From: Gracilaria domingensis
Taxonomy: Eukaryota > Rhodophyta > Florideophyceae > Gracilariales > Gracilariaceae
NCBI GenBank assembly: GCA_022539475.1
Contig: VCMS01000050.1
Location: forward strand, 144,932-208,931
Reading direction: 5' to 3'
DNA: 64,000 bases
The translations under genes were made by a program, and so were the position numbers. The notes under the pieces are model-generated. The model did not search any database, was not told the origin of the DNA, and saw only the letters and a list, made by a program, of their open reading frames with translations. The number at the start of each line of letters is the position of its first letter. The first letter of the stretch is position 1. Shown here piece by piece: positions 20,370-31,195 of the stretch.

Positions 20370-20723
20370 TTATCCCACCTGGGCTTGGTCCAGGTTGGAC
20401 GGCAAGGCTGACCGAGTGCGACGGTGGTATGAAACGATCTTCGACCTAGGTAGGTGCTCGACCGGCTCCATGGTGTCCTCCTCGGCGGAGTAGCCATACC
20501 ATCGCACTTGGTACAGTACCGTCCCATCGGGGTCTACAACATGACGTACGATACGTTCGATCACGTATTCCTGCGGGTACACCACGGTGTTTGACTGCTC
20601 TCCTTCACCCATTGTGGTTTCGTACCTTCGAGGGTGGCGAGGTGGTGGCCGGCTAACCTCTAGAGGGGTTCCTCTTGGACTTAACCAGTCACGACTCACT
20701 AGGAGTTCCTCGCTGCGCGACAA
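20370..20723 (-). pseudogene. E1 chromodomain fragment detached from pol
   Basis: Residues ~52-100 form a chromodomain: EYVIERIVRH..., YQVRWYGYSAEEDTMEPVEHL. The aromatic and WYGY.EEDT.EP positions match chromodomains at the C-terminus of integrase, which bind modified histones and can steer integration. In E2 the same sequence is the in-frame end of pol. Here it is in another frame, with the linker 20724-21304 broken, so E1 integrase probably lacks its chromodomain. Confidence 0.85.
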
Positions 20724-21304
20724 CTACAACTTACGCCAGGAGCGTCCAATCTTCAACCTGAAAGGTTCTTCTTGAAATAATCTCCTTCTTGAGTCTGACG
20801 AGCTTCGGCTCGTTTTGGTTGAGCTTCCGACCGTCCAACGGTAGCTTCGGGATTCTGAGCTCCCTCTTGCTATCCAGAAGGATCGTCCGTGCGACGGAGA
20901 ACGGGCAGGGTCTCGCTCGTGCGCCATGGAGGCGGATTGACCAATCACGGTGCATATCGCGGCCTTCTGGTTGGCCAGGCGGTGGCACGTGTGAGCCACG
21001 AGTTACCCTAACAGGTGTCCGTTCGCCTACGGTTGGCGACCGTACATCGTGCACCGTGCACGTGTGGTACTCGCCACGCGACTTACTGTCAGCAGTTCCC
21101 CGCGTCGGCGGTGCTTTCCATACGTCACCACGTCACACAACGTGTTACTCTCCACTTGGGTGTGTCATGAGTCCTCTGCCACGCGGCGTGGGTGCACCAT
21201 CGACGGTTTCCAAACTCGTACTTCGTACTTCACCTTTCCAAGGTTGTTTTCCCAAATAATACGCGGGTAAGTACGACTTCTCGTTTCCTCATACCACGGC
21301 GTGG
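20724..21304 (-). pseudogene. Decayed E1 integrase-chromodomain linker
   Basis: Between the pol TAA (21305-21307) and the chromodomain no single frame stays open. In E2 the equivalent region is a long Glu/Arg/Ser-rich linker in frame. Several short minus-strand ORFs here have a similar basic composition but are not assignable residue by residue. Confidence 0.5.
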
Positions 21305-24300
21305 TTAACACCGGTCGGTAACATTGAGCTGATCTACCGCTTGCGGTTCTGCGTTCTCCGGAAAGCCCGGGTCTACAGATACTGTCTTCTCCGCTCTGCG
21401 GGTGGTGACCTCACTCAGTTGTGGCGTTCCCGACGGGGTTACGTTATCCACAGCGGTGTGTACCCCCTGGGTGGGTCGTGTCGTTTCCAGCGCATTGCTC
21501 AACGAATTTGACGGAGTATCACCACGAGGTACAGCGCCTCGGCGCACCACAACGCTATCGGTAGAGACCGCGAAATTGGTTGCGGTACCTTGCGACAGAG
21601 TGTGACCGTGCGACGCCGGTGTAACGGGTTCCGTACTTTCCTCCCCCTCTTTAGGCGGTGGCACGGGAGCCACGACGTCCGGTGGGGGGTCAACTATAGT
21701 TGAGTTTTCCTCTTCGTCTCCCGCAACGGGTTGTGCTACCCGCGTGGGTGATTCTGACTTCGGTAGATCCGATAAGCCGCGATCAGGGCGGAGAGTCGCA
21801 GGGCGCGAAGATACGACCTGTTCGTCCCCTGTAGCTTCACCCAGTTGGGTGTTAACGTGAACGTAGGGTGGTGGGGCCAGCGCGACACGGTCTAACGATA
21901 TCCGTTCGTGGAGATTATTGATATCCAATACTACGGTATCGTCCGTGACGGAAATAACCTTGTAGGGTCCTTCCGCGATAGGCGAGAGCTTGTGGCGGCG
22001 TTCCTTCTCCGGATTATAGTATTCTTTGCGGAGAAATACCATATCGTCTGGTTTGACCTTTGGTAATGGGGTCTCAACCTTCGCATCGAAGTTGCGCTTA
22101 TAAGCGGCCTGCGCCTTATCCATCGCTGTGCGAGCGACCGGTACCATTTTGGTTAACCAATCCTTCCAAGCGTTCCTGTATAACCCAACAGACGGGTACG
22201 TAGAAAGCGTTTCTTGAGCCTCGATTGCAACCGGTGGCGGTACTCTTGACAATACCAACTCAAAAGGTGCTAGCTTCGTTACCCGGTGGACTTGGGTGTT
22301 GTACGCATACGTAATAGCGTCCGTATACAAATCCCAATCCTTAGGATGATCTGCCACATAAGATCTTAATGCATTCAGCATGGTATGGTTAAATCGTTCT
22401 ACCTGACCATTTGTTTGGGGGTGGTAGGTGGTCGTAAATAGATTCTTGACACTCAAGATCCGACAGACGTCCTGGAAAAACTTCGACGTGAACTGTGAAC
22501 CGTTATCTGATAATAGATGAACCGGTGGACCGTACACAAAGACCCAGTGGGTGACAAAAGCTTGTGCAACCACCGTGGCCGTAATCCGTTTCAGCGGGAC
22601 TGTCCGTACCAACTTAGAGAACCGATCGGTGATAACCAGAAGGTATCGATTACCTCTTGCGGTTCTGATCAATTCACCTAAGATATCGATAGCGATAAAC
22701 TCCAAAGGAGACCGTGCTGGGAACAGCATTAACTTCTTCGAGTACTTACGAAGTTTCACGTTATTCTTAGCGCACTCGGTGCAAGAGCGTCGTACTGCGT
22801 AGCAGTCCAATGCCATTGACGGCCAGTAAAAATCCCTACGCAGGGTCAAGTATAGTTTTCGACCTCCTGGGTGGGCTCCTACCTTCACATAGTGTGTCAT
22901 GACCAACACACGGTTTTGCAGCGAGTATGGGACCACAATTTGGGTATGCGCTTCGACCAACCTAACCAGGTACCCCTGATCGTTAACCTGAAAAGGTATA
23001 CGATCTCCTCCATTGAGACGAGCGCGAATTCGCGTACAAAACTCATCCGTTTGCTGTTCTCGGATCATATCCTCGGGAGTGATGGGTACAAAAGATCCAG
23101 TCAAGGGATCCAACTTCTCAGAAGTGAGCAGGATGTCGTCACAGATGTCATCCGACAAAGATTCGACCCAACCTGCTTGTTCTTCCACCATAAAGCATGG
23201 TATGTCCAGATCGTCAACTGGTGCCGCTTCTGCATTTGTTCCCAAGCGGGAGAGTGCATCTGCCTGCAGATTCAACGTTCCTTTTTTGTACGTAACTGTG
23301 AAATCGAACTCCGATAACCTCAAGCGCCAACGCATCAAGCGTTCTGATGGTTCCGAGATTTCCATGAGCCATCGGAGAGATGAGTGGTCCGTATGTACCG
23401 TAAAATGGTTGCCCATAAGATATGGCCTCAGTGTAGTTAGAGCCCATACAACGGCTAAGCACTCTTTCTCCGAAACTGAGTAGTTACGTTCGTGTACGTT
23501 CAAGGATCGCGACCAGTATCCAATTGGATGTCTCACGCCGTCTTCCGTGACCTGAAACAGGGCGCAACCAACCTGGTGTGCACTGGCGTCAGTGTCTACT
23601 TCGAATGGAAGTCCTAGCTTAGGCAAAGCCAAGATTGGCGGTGACGTTACTGCGTCAATTAATGCCGAAAAGGCAGACGCTTCCGCGTCGCCTAGGGGTT
23701 CCAGTTGAACTGGTTGACCTTTTCTCAAAAGGTGGTTAAGGGGGGTCGCAATATCTGCGAAGTTCGGGACAAAACGCCGATATACATTACAAAGACCCAG
23801 AAAACTGCGGAGTTCCGTTCGTGTCGTAGGGTGTTTCGCTTCCTTCAGCGACTTCACGCGAACTGCGTCAACTGAGAGCTGTCCAGGTCGAATGATATGC
23901 CCTAGGTATTTGACAGAATCTGTGAAGAACTCGCACTTCTTGAGTTTCAGCGTAATGCCCGCGTCCCTGAGGACTCTCATGACGTCCCGGACGTGTGTTA
24001 AGTGGTCATCAAAGTTATCGGAGAACACGATGATATCGTCAAGATACACCAAGCAGGTCTTCCACTTGAATCGAGCCAAGAGGATATCGATAGCACGTTG
24101 AAACGTAGCCGGTGCGTTGGTTAATCCGAACGGCATTCGTTTAAACCGGTACAAACCTTGGTGGCACACAAAAGCAGTTTTGTCCTTATCCTTTTCGCGG
24201 ATCGGAACTTGCCAGTATCCCCAATTGGCATCCAAGGCGGTGAACACTGTAGCACTCCCAAGCGAGTCAATGTATTCGTCCATCCTGGGTATGGGATAAA

Positions 24301-25762
24301 CGTCTTTGACGGCGACCGAATTTAGACGACGGTAATCAATACAGAATCGCCATGATCCGTCCGCTTTTGGAACTAGCACCACGGGTGAGGCCCAAGCGGA
24401 TTGAGCCGCCTCTATGACGCCAGCGCGTAACATCTTCTCAACCTGAGATTGCTCTTCTTCCCTAGCTTTGGGACCAGCCCGGTATGGGTGTTGGGAAATG
24501 GGGCTAGTACCTGGAAGTAGGTCAATACGGTGTTCCGTGATTCCAATTGTCCCGAGGGATCCATCCCACATGGGTGTGAACTCCCTCAACATTTCTCTTA
24601 GCTTACCTCTATGAGATTCAGGTACATGATCAAAATTCAACTGTTCCAGATCCTTGACAGGGTCTGTATCTTCCGTTCCTGGTGGCAACGCTTTACCCTC
24701 GGTGGGTGCCAGCGATTCGGTAACTTCGCTCGCCGGGGTAACCGATGCGGTAAAAGCGGTTTCCGCTGATCCCTCCCCCTCCTTAGCATCGGTTATACCG
24801 AGAACATCCGCAACGGGTATCTTCGTCGGTAGGATAGCAGCAGGGTGTGGGAGAGTGGTACCAAGGATTTGGTTTTTAGCTAACCACTGTCGGGTTGTGC
24901 CAAAGTTGGCGACCAAAACTCTGAATGGTTTGTCGGGTTCCACCGAGATTACTCCATTCGCCAAAGCGAGTTGCTTCTGATCATACAATGATGGCAATGG
25001 TTGTACCACACGTAGACCAGACTGCTTAGTAGTTATGGTGACCCAAACTTGGGATTGCGCAGGGATTGCGATGGCATGAGCCACATGGAGCTTAGATGAT
25101 ACCGGGTCGACGGTTGGAACTTCCTGTGCAGCAGGGAGCGGGACGCGCTTGCGTGTAGCTCTCTTTAGCGGTTTCCTTACAATCGGTACTTCGGAACCAT
25201 CATCCATGGTAACAACTCGAGCTCGAGGTCGAATCGCTTCAACAAAACGATCACAAAAGTCACAACCGAGTATCACCGGTGCGGCAATGCTTTTGCAAAC
25301 CATGAAATCCACTTTAACTATACAGGTTCCTAATCGTACCATGAGAGGTATGTACCCAAGAGTACGCAACGGGTTATTGTTGGCATCCGCGATATCCAAA
25401 CCTGGACCATGACGAATTTCATCCCGTAGCGCGGGTGGCACCAACTCAAGGTGAATCAGGTTCGGTGCAGCTCCTGTATCCAACACAGACAACTGTCGAA
25501 CCATGAACTGGTTAGACAAGCCAAGAACGGCATAAACTTTGTAGTTTCTCTTGGCCATCACAAGAACTCTTTCCGGAATACGGAGATTACGGGACCGTAT
25601 CCACGGATGACGTAGAACCGAAAGGTGTTCTGAGCTCACGTCAGTTGTAGCCGCTATCCTTGAAAGGATTCTAACAGCTGGGGAGCGAAGCTGTGACGCC
25701 TCGGGCGCCTTTAACTTCGGCTCAGAAGGCGCCCCTCCCGTAGGGGAAACTCCCGAAGTCAG
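21305..25762 (-). CDS. pol: E1 pol: protease, RT, RNase H, integrase
   Basis: Replication polyprotein. The frame opens upstream in gag and has no ATG before MAKRNYKVY (25558), so it is made by -1 frameshifting at the gag stop or by starting there. Numbering from 25639: protease DTGA at 54-57; RT block FCIDYRRLN near 433-441 and YLDD at 533-536; RNase H DTDAS near 690; integrase zinc-binding H-H-C-C ending in CTEC; then the D,D35E core with AIDILGEL, SDNGSQF and GQVERFN; then the GPY-like PIAEGPYKV module. The frame ends at TAA 21305 after a Pro/Ser/Thr-rich tail, before reaching the chromodomain. All catalytic residues I can check are present, so the enzyme core may be active. Confidence 0.93.
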   Translation of the reverse strand: MTSGVSPTGGAPSEPKLKAPEASQLRSPAVRILSRIAATTDVSSEHLSVLRHPWIRSRNLRIPERVLVMAKRNYKVYAVLGLSNQFMVRQLSVLDTGAAPNLIHLELVPPALRDEIRHGPGLDIADANNNPLRTLGYIPLMVRLGTCIVKVDFMVCKSIAAPVILGCDFCDRFVEAIRPRARVVTMDDGSEVPIVRKPLKRATRKRVPLPAAQEVPTVDPVSSKLHVAHAIAIPAQSQVWVTITTKQSGLRVVQPLPSLYDQKQLALANGVISVEPDKPFRVLVANFGTTRQWLAKNQILGTTLPHPAAILPTKIPVADVLGITDAKEGEGSAETAFTASVTPASEVTESLAPTEGKALPPGTEDTDPVKDLEQLNFDHVPESHRGKLREMLREFTPMWDGSLGTIGITEHRIDLLPGTSPISQHPYRAGPKAREEEQSQVEKMLRAGVIEAAQSAWASPVVLVPKADGSWRFCIDYRRLNSVAVKDVYPIPRMDEYIDSLGSATVFTALDANWGYWQVPIREKDKDKTAFVCHQGLYRFKRMPFGLTNAPATFQRAIDILLARFKWKTCLVYLDDIIVFSDNFDDHLTHVRDVMRVLRDAGITLKLKKCEFFTDSVKYLGHIIRPGQLSVDAVRVKSLKEAKHPTTRTELRSFLGLCNVYRRFVPNFADIATPLNHLLRKGQPVQLEPLGDAEASAFSALIDAVTSPPILALPKLGLPFEVDTDASAHQVGCALFQVTEDGVRHPIGYWSRSLNVHERNYSVSEKECLAVVWALTTLRPYLMGNHFTVHTDHSSLRWLMEISEPSERLMRWRLRLSEFDFTVTYKKGTLNLQADALSRLGTNAEAAPVDDLDIPCFMVEEQAGWVESLSDDICDDILLTSEKLDPLTGSFVPITPEDMIREQQTDEFCTRIRARLNGGDRIPFQVNDQGYLVRLVEAHTQIVVPYSLQNRVLVMTHYVKVGAHPGGRKLYLTLRRDFYWPSMALDCYAVRRSCTECAKNNVKLRKYSKKLMLFPARSPLEFIAIDILGELIRTARGNRYLLVITDRFSKLVRTVPLKRITATVVAQAFVTHWVFVYGPPVHLLSDNGSQFTSKFFQDVCRILSVKNLFTTTYHPQTNGQVERFNHTMLNALRSYVADHPKDWDLYTDAITYAYNTQVHRVTKLAPFELVLSRVPPPVAIEAQETLSTYPSVGLYRNAWKDWLTKMVPVARTAMDKAQAAYKRNFDAKVETPLPKVKPDDMVFLRKEYYNPEKERRHKLSPIAEGPYKVISVTDDTVVLDINNLHERISLDRVALAPPPYVHVNTQLGEATGDEQVVSSRPATLRPDRGLSDLPKSESPTRVAQPVAGDEEENSTIVDPPPDVVAPVPPPKEGEESTEPVTPASHGHTLSQGTATNFAVSTDSVVVRRGAVPRGDTPSNSLSNALETTRPTQGVHTAVDNVTPSGTPQLSEVTTRRAEKTVSVDPGFPENAEPQAVDQLNVTDRC

Positions 25763-25770
25763 TTTTTCTG
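25759..25770 (-). promoter_or_regulatory. Putative -1 frameshift site at the E1 gag stop
   Basis: The minus strand reads CAG AAA AAC TGA at the end of gag, identical to E2 (42077-42088). Slipping back one base on AAA AAC enters the open pol frame. The heptamer GAAAAAC differs from canonical AAAAAAC in its first base. A 9-bp perfect stem (25726-25734 with 25703-25711) lies ~25 nt downstream, farther than usual for a stimulator. Confidence 0.55.
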
Positions 25771-27828
25771 AACGGGGCTCACCGAATTCGGTGCGTGAAC
25801 TCCGTTCGGGGGGCCTAACTGAACCCCATGCGTGGGTACTTCGCCTTGAACCTGGTTCGAAGGTGCCTGTGCCGGAACGGAGGGCTGAGCATAAACCGGA
25901 ACCGGTAATCCCAGTTCAGCTCTGGCCTTATCATATTCCTTTCGTGGAACACATTCCTTTTCCTCGGGCGTGAGGGCGTCGTAATACGCAATGATTTTCG
26001 GCCTGTGCAACGGCGGAAATACGCACTGCGTCGATACGTGACCTGGAAGGTAGCACTGGTAACATATGACCGAGGCCGGTTTGTCGCGAGGGCGATTGTC
26101 CACTCGACGTTGTGGTGCTGTGTCCTTCCACCCTGGACGGTTCAGACGCGACGAATTGTTAGCGTAAGGCAGCGGGGCTGCAGGCACCCGGACACCTTGG
26201 GCATACAATGCGGGGTCTTCTTCCGTGCTCGGAATCGAGGTTGACGGCAGGTCCGTATATCCGTAAGAATCGGGGTTACTTCCGATGAAGTGGACGTTAT
26301 CAGCATCACCGACAGCGGTTTCACGTCGCAAAACCGACATCGATGGTGACGAACTCTCCGCGAGTAGCGCTTTCGAGCGGCGCTGCCCCGGGTTGCGGGC
26401 TCGATACGTCTCTCCTTCCGCCTGGGCGTAATTAACCAACTCTAGGTACGTCATTCGGCGTTTTTCCTCGCGTCGGCGAGCGACCAACGACCGAATGGTG
26501 GGGTCCAAACCATCAACAAACATGGTACACCGCTCCTGTGCGGAATACACATTACCACATCGGTGAAACGCTTTGTTCAACCGCGTTGAATAAACCGTTT
26601 CAGATTCTCCACTCTTCTGTCTAGTGTCGCGAACAGCAAGAGTAGCACTGTAAATCGCGTTGGAAGTCGCGTACGACCTGAGAAGGTAGTTCACGGCTTC
26701 CGGCCAACAGGTGACTCCTCCTTCCGAGGCTCTCGAGGTTCCTCGAACTGAGTTGTACTGATCTTCCGCAGTCCCTGTTAGGAAGTACGGCAGTGCCACA
26801 TATGCCTGTGCTTCACTCATACCGAGTATATCGGCCTCCTGGACGAACCTGGCAAGGAAATCCAAGATAAGGATAGGATCTGTCCCCGAGAACTTCCTTG
26901 TTTCAAGGGTAACATTCAACCTTCGAATGTAGTCCTTCACCTTACCGGTTCCTCGCGAGGAGCGATTCGAAGTAACATCTTCCAACCGATAATAGCGGTA
27001 CGACAACAGCTTTGTGTAGAGCGGGTCCGTCGGCTTTAACTCTTTGAGTCCCAAGTGGCGCCGTCCTTTCACGCGTGATCTCATCACTGCCTGAGTAGAC
27101 TGCATCGCTTTCGACCGTGTCGAACGTGACCTATGACGGTTGTCATCACTATCAGATGAATCTGACGAACTGTCTTCAGTCATGCCGCTCGAGTCAGAGC
27201 GCGATGAATCCGAATCATAGTGAACTCGTTTTGGGTGTCGACGTTTCTGCTTCACCGAACGATGGTCTTCATCCGCAGATGGATTTCCTTGAGGAACCTG
27301 TGCGTCCACAGCTTCATCCATACGGATTGTATCCTCCAGCGTTTCCAAGCGCGAACGAATTCGACCGATATCGGTGCGCATTTCCTCGACAAATGCCCGG
27401 TACTCCGTGACGAAGACGTCTGGGGTACCCAGATTTTCCATAATGGAATTCACGTCCTTTCTCAGAAGACGTAAGTCTCCTGAGACATCCCTCACCTGGG
27501 TATTATCAACCTGCGTCCTCAACGAGGTAACATCCTGTAGGAGTTCCACGTGAGCAGCGTGATTAATATCCAAGCGGGATTCCAACCTAGCCAACTCGGC
27601 TACGGTAGCAGCGTTAGGGTTAACCATGGGTGGTGTCTCAACGACGGGTTGAGCAGAACCCACGTTTTCCTTAGGTGCTTCCGTAACTGAGCGCGTTCTC
27701 CGGGGGCGGGGTACGACCTCAAGAGGTTGCGCCTCATCTGGGATAGACCGGGACGTCGGTGCAACGGGTGGAACCGCAGCTGACGACCGCGCTGAACCAG
27801 CTCGAGAACCTCGAGGCGGTTGCGGCAT
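25759..27828 (-). CDS. gag: E1 Gag
   Basis: 689 codons from the first ATG (27828; upstream in-frame codons open with TTG). Forms the capsid and nucleocapsid of the cytoplasmic particle. Seen: Pro/Arg/Ser-rich N-terminus; a coiled-coil stretch beginning around NPNATVAELARLESRL; an acidic/serine run; a Lys/Arg stretch ending in RRHLGLKELKPTDPLY; the Gag helical core (ILDFLARFVQEAD, EAQAYVALPYFLTGTAEDQ); and one zinc knuckle C-x2-C-x4-H-x4-C (CYQCYLPGHVSTQC) about 100 residues before the end. The frame is intact, unlike that of E2, whose Gag is otherwise closely similar. Confidence 0.9.
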   Translation of the reverse strand: MPQPPRGSRAGSARSSAAVPPVAPTSRSIPDEAQPLEVVPRPRRTRSVTEAPKENVGSAQPVVETPPMVNPNAATVAELARLESRLDINHAAHVELLQDVTSLRTQVDNTQVRDVSGDLRLLRKDVNSIMENLGTPDVFVTEYRAFVEEMRTDIGRIRSRLETLEDTIRMDEAVDAQVPQGNPSADEDHRSVKQKRRHPKRVHYDSDSSRSDSSGMTEDSSSDSSDSDDNRHRSRSTRSKAMQSTQAVMRSRVKGRRHLGLKELKPTDPLYTKLLSYRYYRLEDVTSNRSSRGTGKVKDYIRRLNVTLETRKFSGTDPILILDFLARFVQEADILGMSEAQAYVALPYFLTGTAEDQYNSVRGTSRASEGGVTCWPEAVNYLLRSYATSNAIYSATLAVRDTRQKSGESETVYSTRLNKAFHRCGNVYSAQERCTMFVDGLDPTIRSLVARRREEKRRMTYLELVNYAQAEGETYRARNPGQRRSKALLAESSSPSMSVLRRETAVGDADNVHFIGSNPDSYGYTDLPSTSIPSTEEDPALYAQGVRVPAAPLPYANNSSRLNRPGWKDTAPQRRVDNRPRDKPASVICYQCYLPGHVSTQCVFPPLHRPKIIAYYDALTPEEKECVPRKEYDKARAELGLPVPVYAQPSVPAQAPSNQVQGEVPTHGVQLGPPNGVHAPNSVSPVQKN

Positions 27829-28051
27829 ACTGAAAACCAGTAAGCAATCTGATCCAGATGATCCAGTTAAACTCGTACACGAGTCTCCAAAGAACAAGAA
27901 AACTCAATAAACCTTCTCGGTAAACCACCACGTCAGCGGTTCACGTTCAAAAGTTGTCAACCTCCAAAACTCTAAAGAGTCCTCTGATCGTTGTCAGAAA
28001 ACGGTGATCCGTCAACAATCAAGTCAATTCCACGACAGTGACCTAAAACGG

Positions 28052-28069
28052 TTCTAAGTCGGGAGACCA
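28052..28069 (-). other. E1 primer-binding site
   Basis: The minus strand reads TGGTCTCCCGACTTAGAA, complementary to a tRNA ending TTCTAAGTCGGGAGACCA, three bases (AAG) inside the 5' LTR. The match is exactly 18 nt. The untranslated leader 27829-28051 shows no ORF. Confidence 0.88.
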
Positions 28070-28072
28070 CTT

Positions 28073-29046
28073 TGTGGGGCAAACTCGGAAGAGTGAAACC
28101 CACCAGACTGTCCTAAGGTCCGCTCTCGTGAGAGATGGCAGACCAGTGACAGAGCCCTCTGTACCACCGTAACTCGGTTGTAAGGCCGAAGTGGCAACTG
28201 GCTATACCTACAGAGGTGCTAGGCCACGTGGTGAGGAAACGATGAGAAACTCCAGAGATGGGGTGGTATCGGCAACGATGAAACACGACCAACGACAGGT
28301 GTAGTCCCGAGAGGGAAAGCAACAGCAAACAACAACCAAACAACACCCACACGCGACGGGTAGGGCCTCCTCGGCACTGTGCCCGGAGCGGGGCGAGATC
28401 CTCCAACGGTAATGCACGGGTTTCCGTAAACACGGCAAAACTCTATACAGAGTCGGATCACTTCGTAATCTAGTCCTATACCTCCTCGGTACGACCCTCA
28501 GGTCCCGACATCAACGACAGATGTTCCTCAAAGGTACCGAGAGGGTAGGACCACCGTAACCAGACGTGGCTATACTCGCGAGAGTGATAACCCACGTAGG
28601 CGGTTGGCGCCAGAGCCTCACTCGTGTAGAGTCCACTCAGGAGAGCGCTACTCGACAAAGAGTTCACTTAGAAGTGCTCGGGTTGACTTTACAAAGGTGC
28701 TCGCGACGACGAGGTCGAGCTCACCTAAGTAGGTCTAAACTAACTATGTACACGTGGTGCACACCCGCAGGGGTCCGTACACGTGGCTAGCCCAGTGTCA
28801 GGCACCTCAGGTGCACTACCTATTGTCCCGTAATATGCACACACACGGTGGTGTAGTACACGCGTCCACCTAGCGGTATTGGCCAGCAATGGCAACCCTG
28901 ATTACAGGTAACTGTGGGAAAGCCATTCCAAAAGTAACCGCCAAAATTGGGTCCAACTCATAACTCTTCGAGTGCATCCTCGTATCACTCCCCTGAGTAT
29001 ATGAGGCGCATCATCCTGATAACCACGCAAAATGCGTTGCTCTACA
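28073..29046 (-). repeat. E1 5' LTR
   Basis: 974 bp, TGTAGAGC...CCCCACA on the minus strand. It abuts the duplicated target TACTG (29047-29051), after which GYP-B RT sequence resumes. Confidence 0.95.
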
Positions 29047-30141
29047 TACTGTACCAAACTCCTACTCCAAGGCGGGAGTGACTCCGGTAATCACTTTCAA
29101 GCGGTACTTGCACACAAATTCGAAGGTCGGGTCGACAAATTCCTAAAGTGGATTGATGACTTCCTCTTCTACGCCAAGAAAGAAAGGGAGTTAATGGACA
29201 ACATTGAATCATTGCTACTGGTTTGCAAAAAGGTGGGAGTCAAGGTACACGCCGAGAAAACGACATTTTTCGCACGCGAAGTTCAATTTTGCGGACGCAC
29301 TGTGACAGTAGAAGGAGTTCAGTATCATCCTCGACACTACGATTCACAGGTCTCGATGAGAACTCCGACTCTGGCCAATGAGCTGCAACAATTCGTTTGC
29401 GCTTCCAACTGGATGAAGAACAGTATTCCAGCATACTCCGAACGCATTGCTCCGCTGCATAAACTACTTGAAGAATGCTGTTCAAAAGTAGGCAAGCGAA
29501 CTAAACGGACTCTTCGAAACCTCTCCCTCGGCAACCTATGGGGCGCCAATCATGAATTCGCTTTCACGGATATCAAGCAACAACTAGCTGCATCATTCGA
29601 ACTCGCTCATCTCGAGAGTGATCATCAGCTTTGTCTTTTCACTGATGCGTCCGAGACACACTGGGCTGCTGTACTGACCCAAGTACCCAACAAAGACCGA
29701 CGCAAACCCTTCGCTGAACAGAAGCATGAGCCTCTCTGTTTTCTTTCTAGTAGCTTTTCGGGGTCAGCAGCCAACTGCTCCGTGCCAGAGAAGAAAGGCT
29801 ACTCTATCATAGAGGCTATGTGCCGACTCGATTATCTTGTGTATGGACGAGAGGTGAACATCTTCACAGACCACACCAACCTCGTGTATCTGTATGACCC
29901 ATATGGAAGGAGTCCTGGCATCCCGAAGCATACAGCAAGTAAGCTGATGAGATGGGCTCTCAAGCTCAGTGCTTTTCGCTACGTTGTGGAGCACTTGCCG
30001 GTCGAGGGGAACGTTTGGGCCACCATGCTAACTCGATGGGGTGTCAACCCTGCACGGGAAGTGAGAGAGAGAAGCAGCGCTTCTCAGGGCGAAAACTCTC
30101 ATGGTCGCTCCGATCGACCCTGGCTCGGATACAAAATTTAA
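29047..30141 (+). pseudogene. pol: GYP-B RT 3' half and RNase H
   Basis: Continuation of the RT interrupted at 17024. Seen: GGSDSGNHFQAV, the catalytic box as WIDDFLFYA (tryptophan at the usual tyrosine), thumb region, then RNase H with FTDASETHWAAVL and FTDHTNLVYLYDP. The RNase H frame runs into integrase sequence but changes frame near 30090-30110, where the ATG-led integrase frame takes over. Long open stretches despite other breaks suggest moderate age. Confidence 0.85.
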
Positions 30142-31195
30142 TTGGCCCACACTGGAGGAGATCAAAGAAGAGCAGTCATCAGCGTCGGATACACCACCGT
30201 GTGGGTTCAACGACGGCCCCGACGGAGTTCGGAATGATCGTGTTGTCATGTGGATACCAGGGGACAGCAGCCTAATGAAGCTCAGGACTATTGTTGCCGC
30301 CCACACCGGGCACGGTGTTCACAGAAGTGCAAACGTAAAACTCGTAACCACGAAAGCACACTTTTATTGGAAAGATATGGACAGGGACTTAAATTCTTTC
30401 GTCAGCACCTGTCTGCACTGTCTCTCCACCGATTCGGGAAAGTCCATCCCACGTCTACTTGGCCATGCCCTACACGCTGACCGCCCGAATGAGCTTCTTC
30501 ACTTGGATTTCTGTTACATTTCTCGTGCAGAAAACGATTTTCTTTACGTACTTGTGCTCAAGGATGACCACAGTGGGTACGTGTGGTTATTGCCGACTAC
30601 GGAAACTACTACTGAAGACGTCGCAGAAACTGTTATCAAGTGGTTTGCAGCGTTCGGTGTCGTGCGACAGTGGGTCTCCGACCGCGGCTCACATTTCAAG
30701 AATGAAGTCGTAAGGATTCTCCGCGAACGCACCAAGTCTGCTCATCATTTCACTCTCGCGTACTGTCTTTGGTCGAACGGAACCGTCGAGGTAGTATGTC
30801 GAGAGCTTCTTCGAGCCACCCGCGCCCTACTATCGGAAAATCAACTGCCGCACAACTGCTGGCAAAGGATAATGCCAGTCGTGCAGTCTGTGCTCAACAA
30901 TTCTCTACTTGCACGCCTGGGTGATCCTTGTCCTATAACAGTGTTCACTGGACACGAGCAGGACACACCACTCGCTGCTATCACACGCAAAGTAGGCGAT
31001 GACACGAAAGTCTTTGAGCTAGCCGAAATCAGGGCCACACAGTTGCGAAACATCGAGAATGTACAGAGCGCTCTCGAACGCAGGTACAAAGACGTGGCCT
31101 TGCGTGCCGCAAAGAAGCGGCGACAGGCAGTGGAGTCTCATAATCGGAAGACAAATGTGCGTCCGATCAATTTTACTGTCGGAGACTTTGTACTG
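30101..31195 (+). pseudogene. pol: GYP-B integrase
   Basis: Integrase with zinc-binding HTGHGVHRS...CLHC, then the catalytic core: HLDFCYIS (first Asp), VSDRGSHF (second Asp) and NGTVEVVCRE (Glu), which is the D,D35E pattern. The coding sequence is cut at GDFVL by insertion of the small LTR element at 31196. The remainder resumes after 32135. Confidence 0.85.

Larger units (their letters stand above)
17025..29046 (-). mobile_element. E1: young Ty3/gypsy retrotransposon with antisense ORF
   Basis: Complete minus-strand LTR retrotransposon inserted in the GYP-B RT domain with TSD TACTG. Order on the minus strand: 5' LTR (28073-29046), PBS, gag, pol, separate chromodomain fragment, antisense ORF on +, PPT, 3' LTR (17094-18067), aberrant 69-bp tip. 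The two 974-bp LTRs differ at about seven positions by eye (~0.7%), so the insertion is recent. Gag and pol frames are long and open, but the pol C-terminus is frameshifted away from its chromodomain. Confidence 0.93.
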
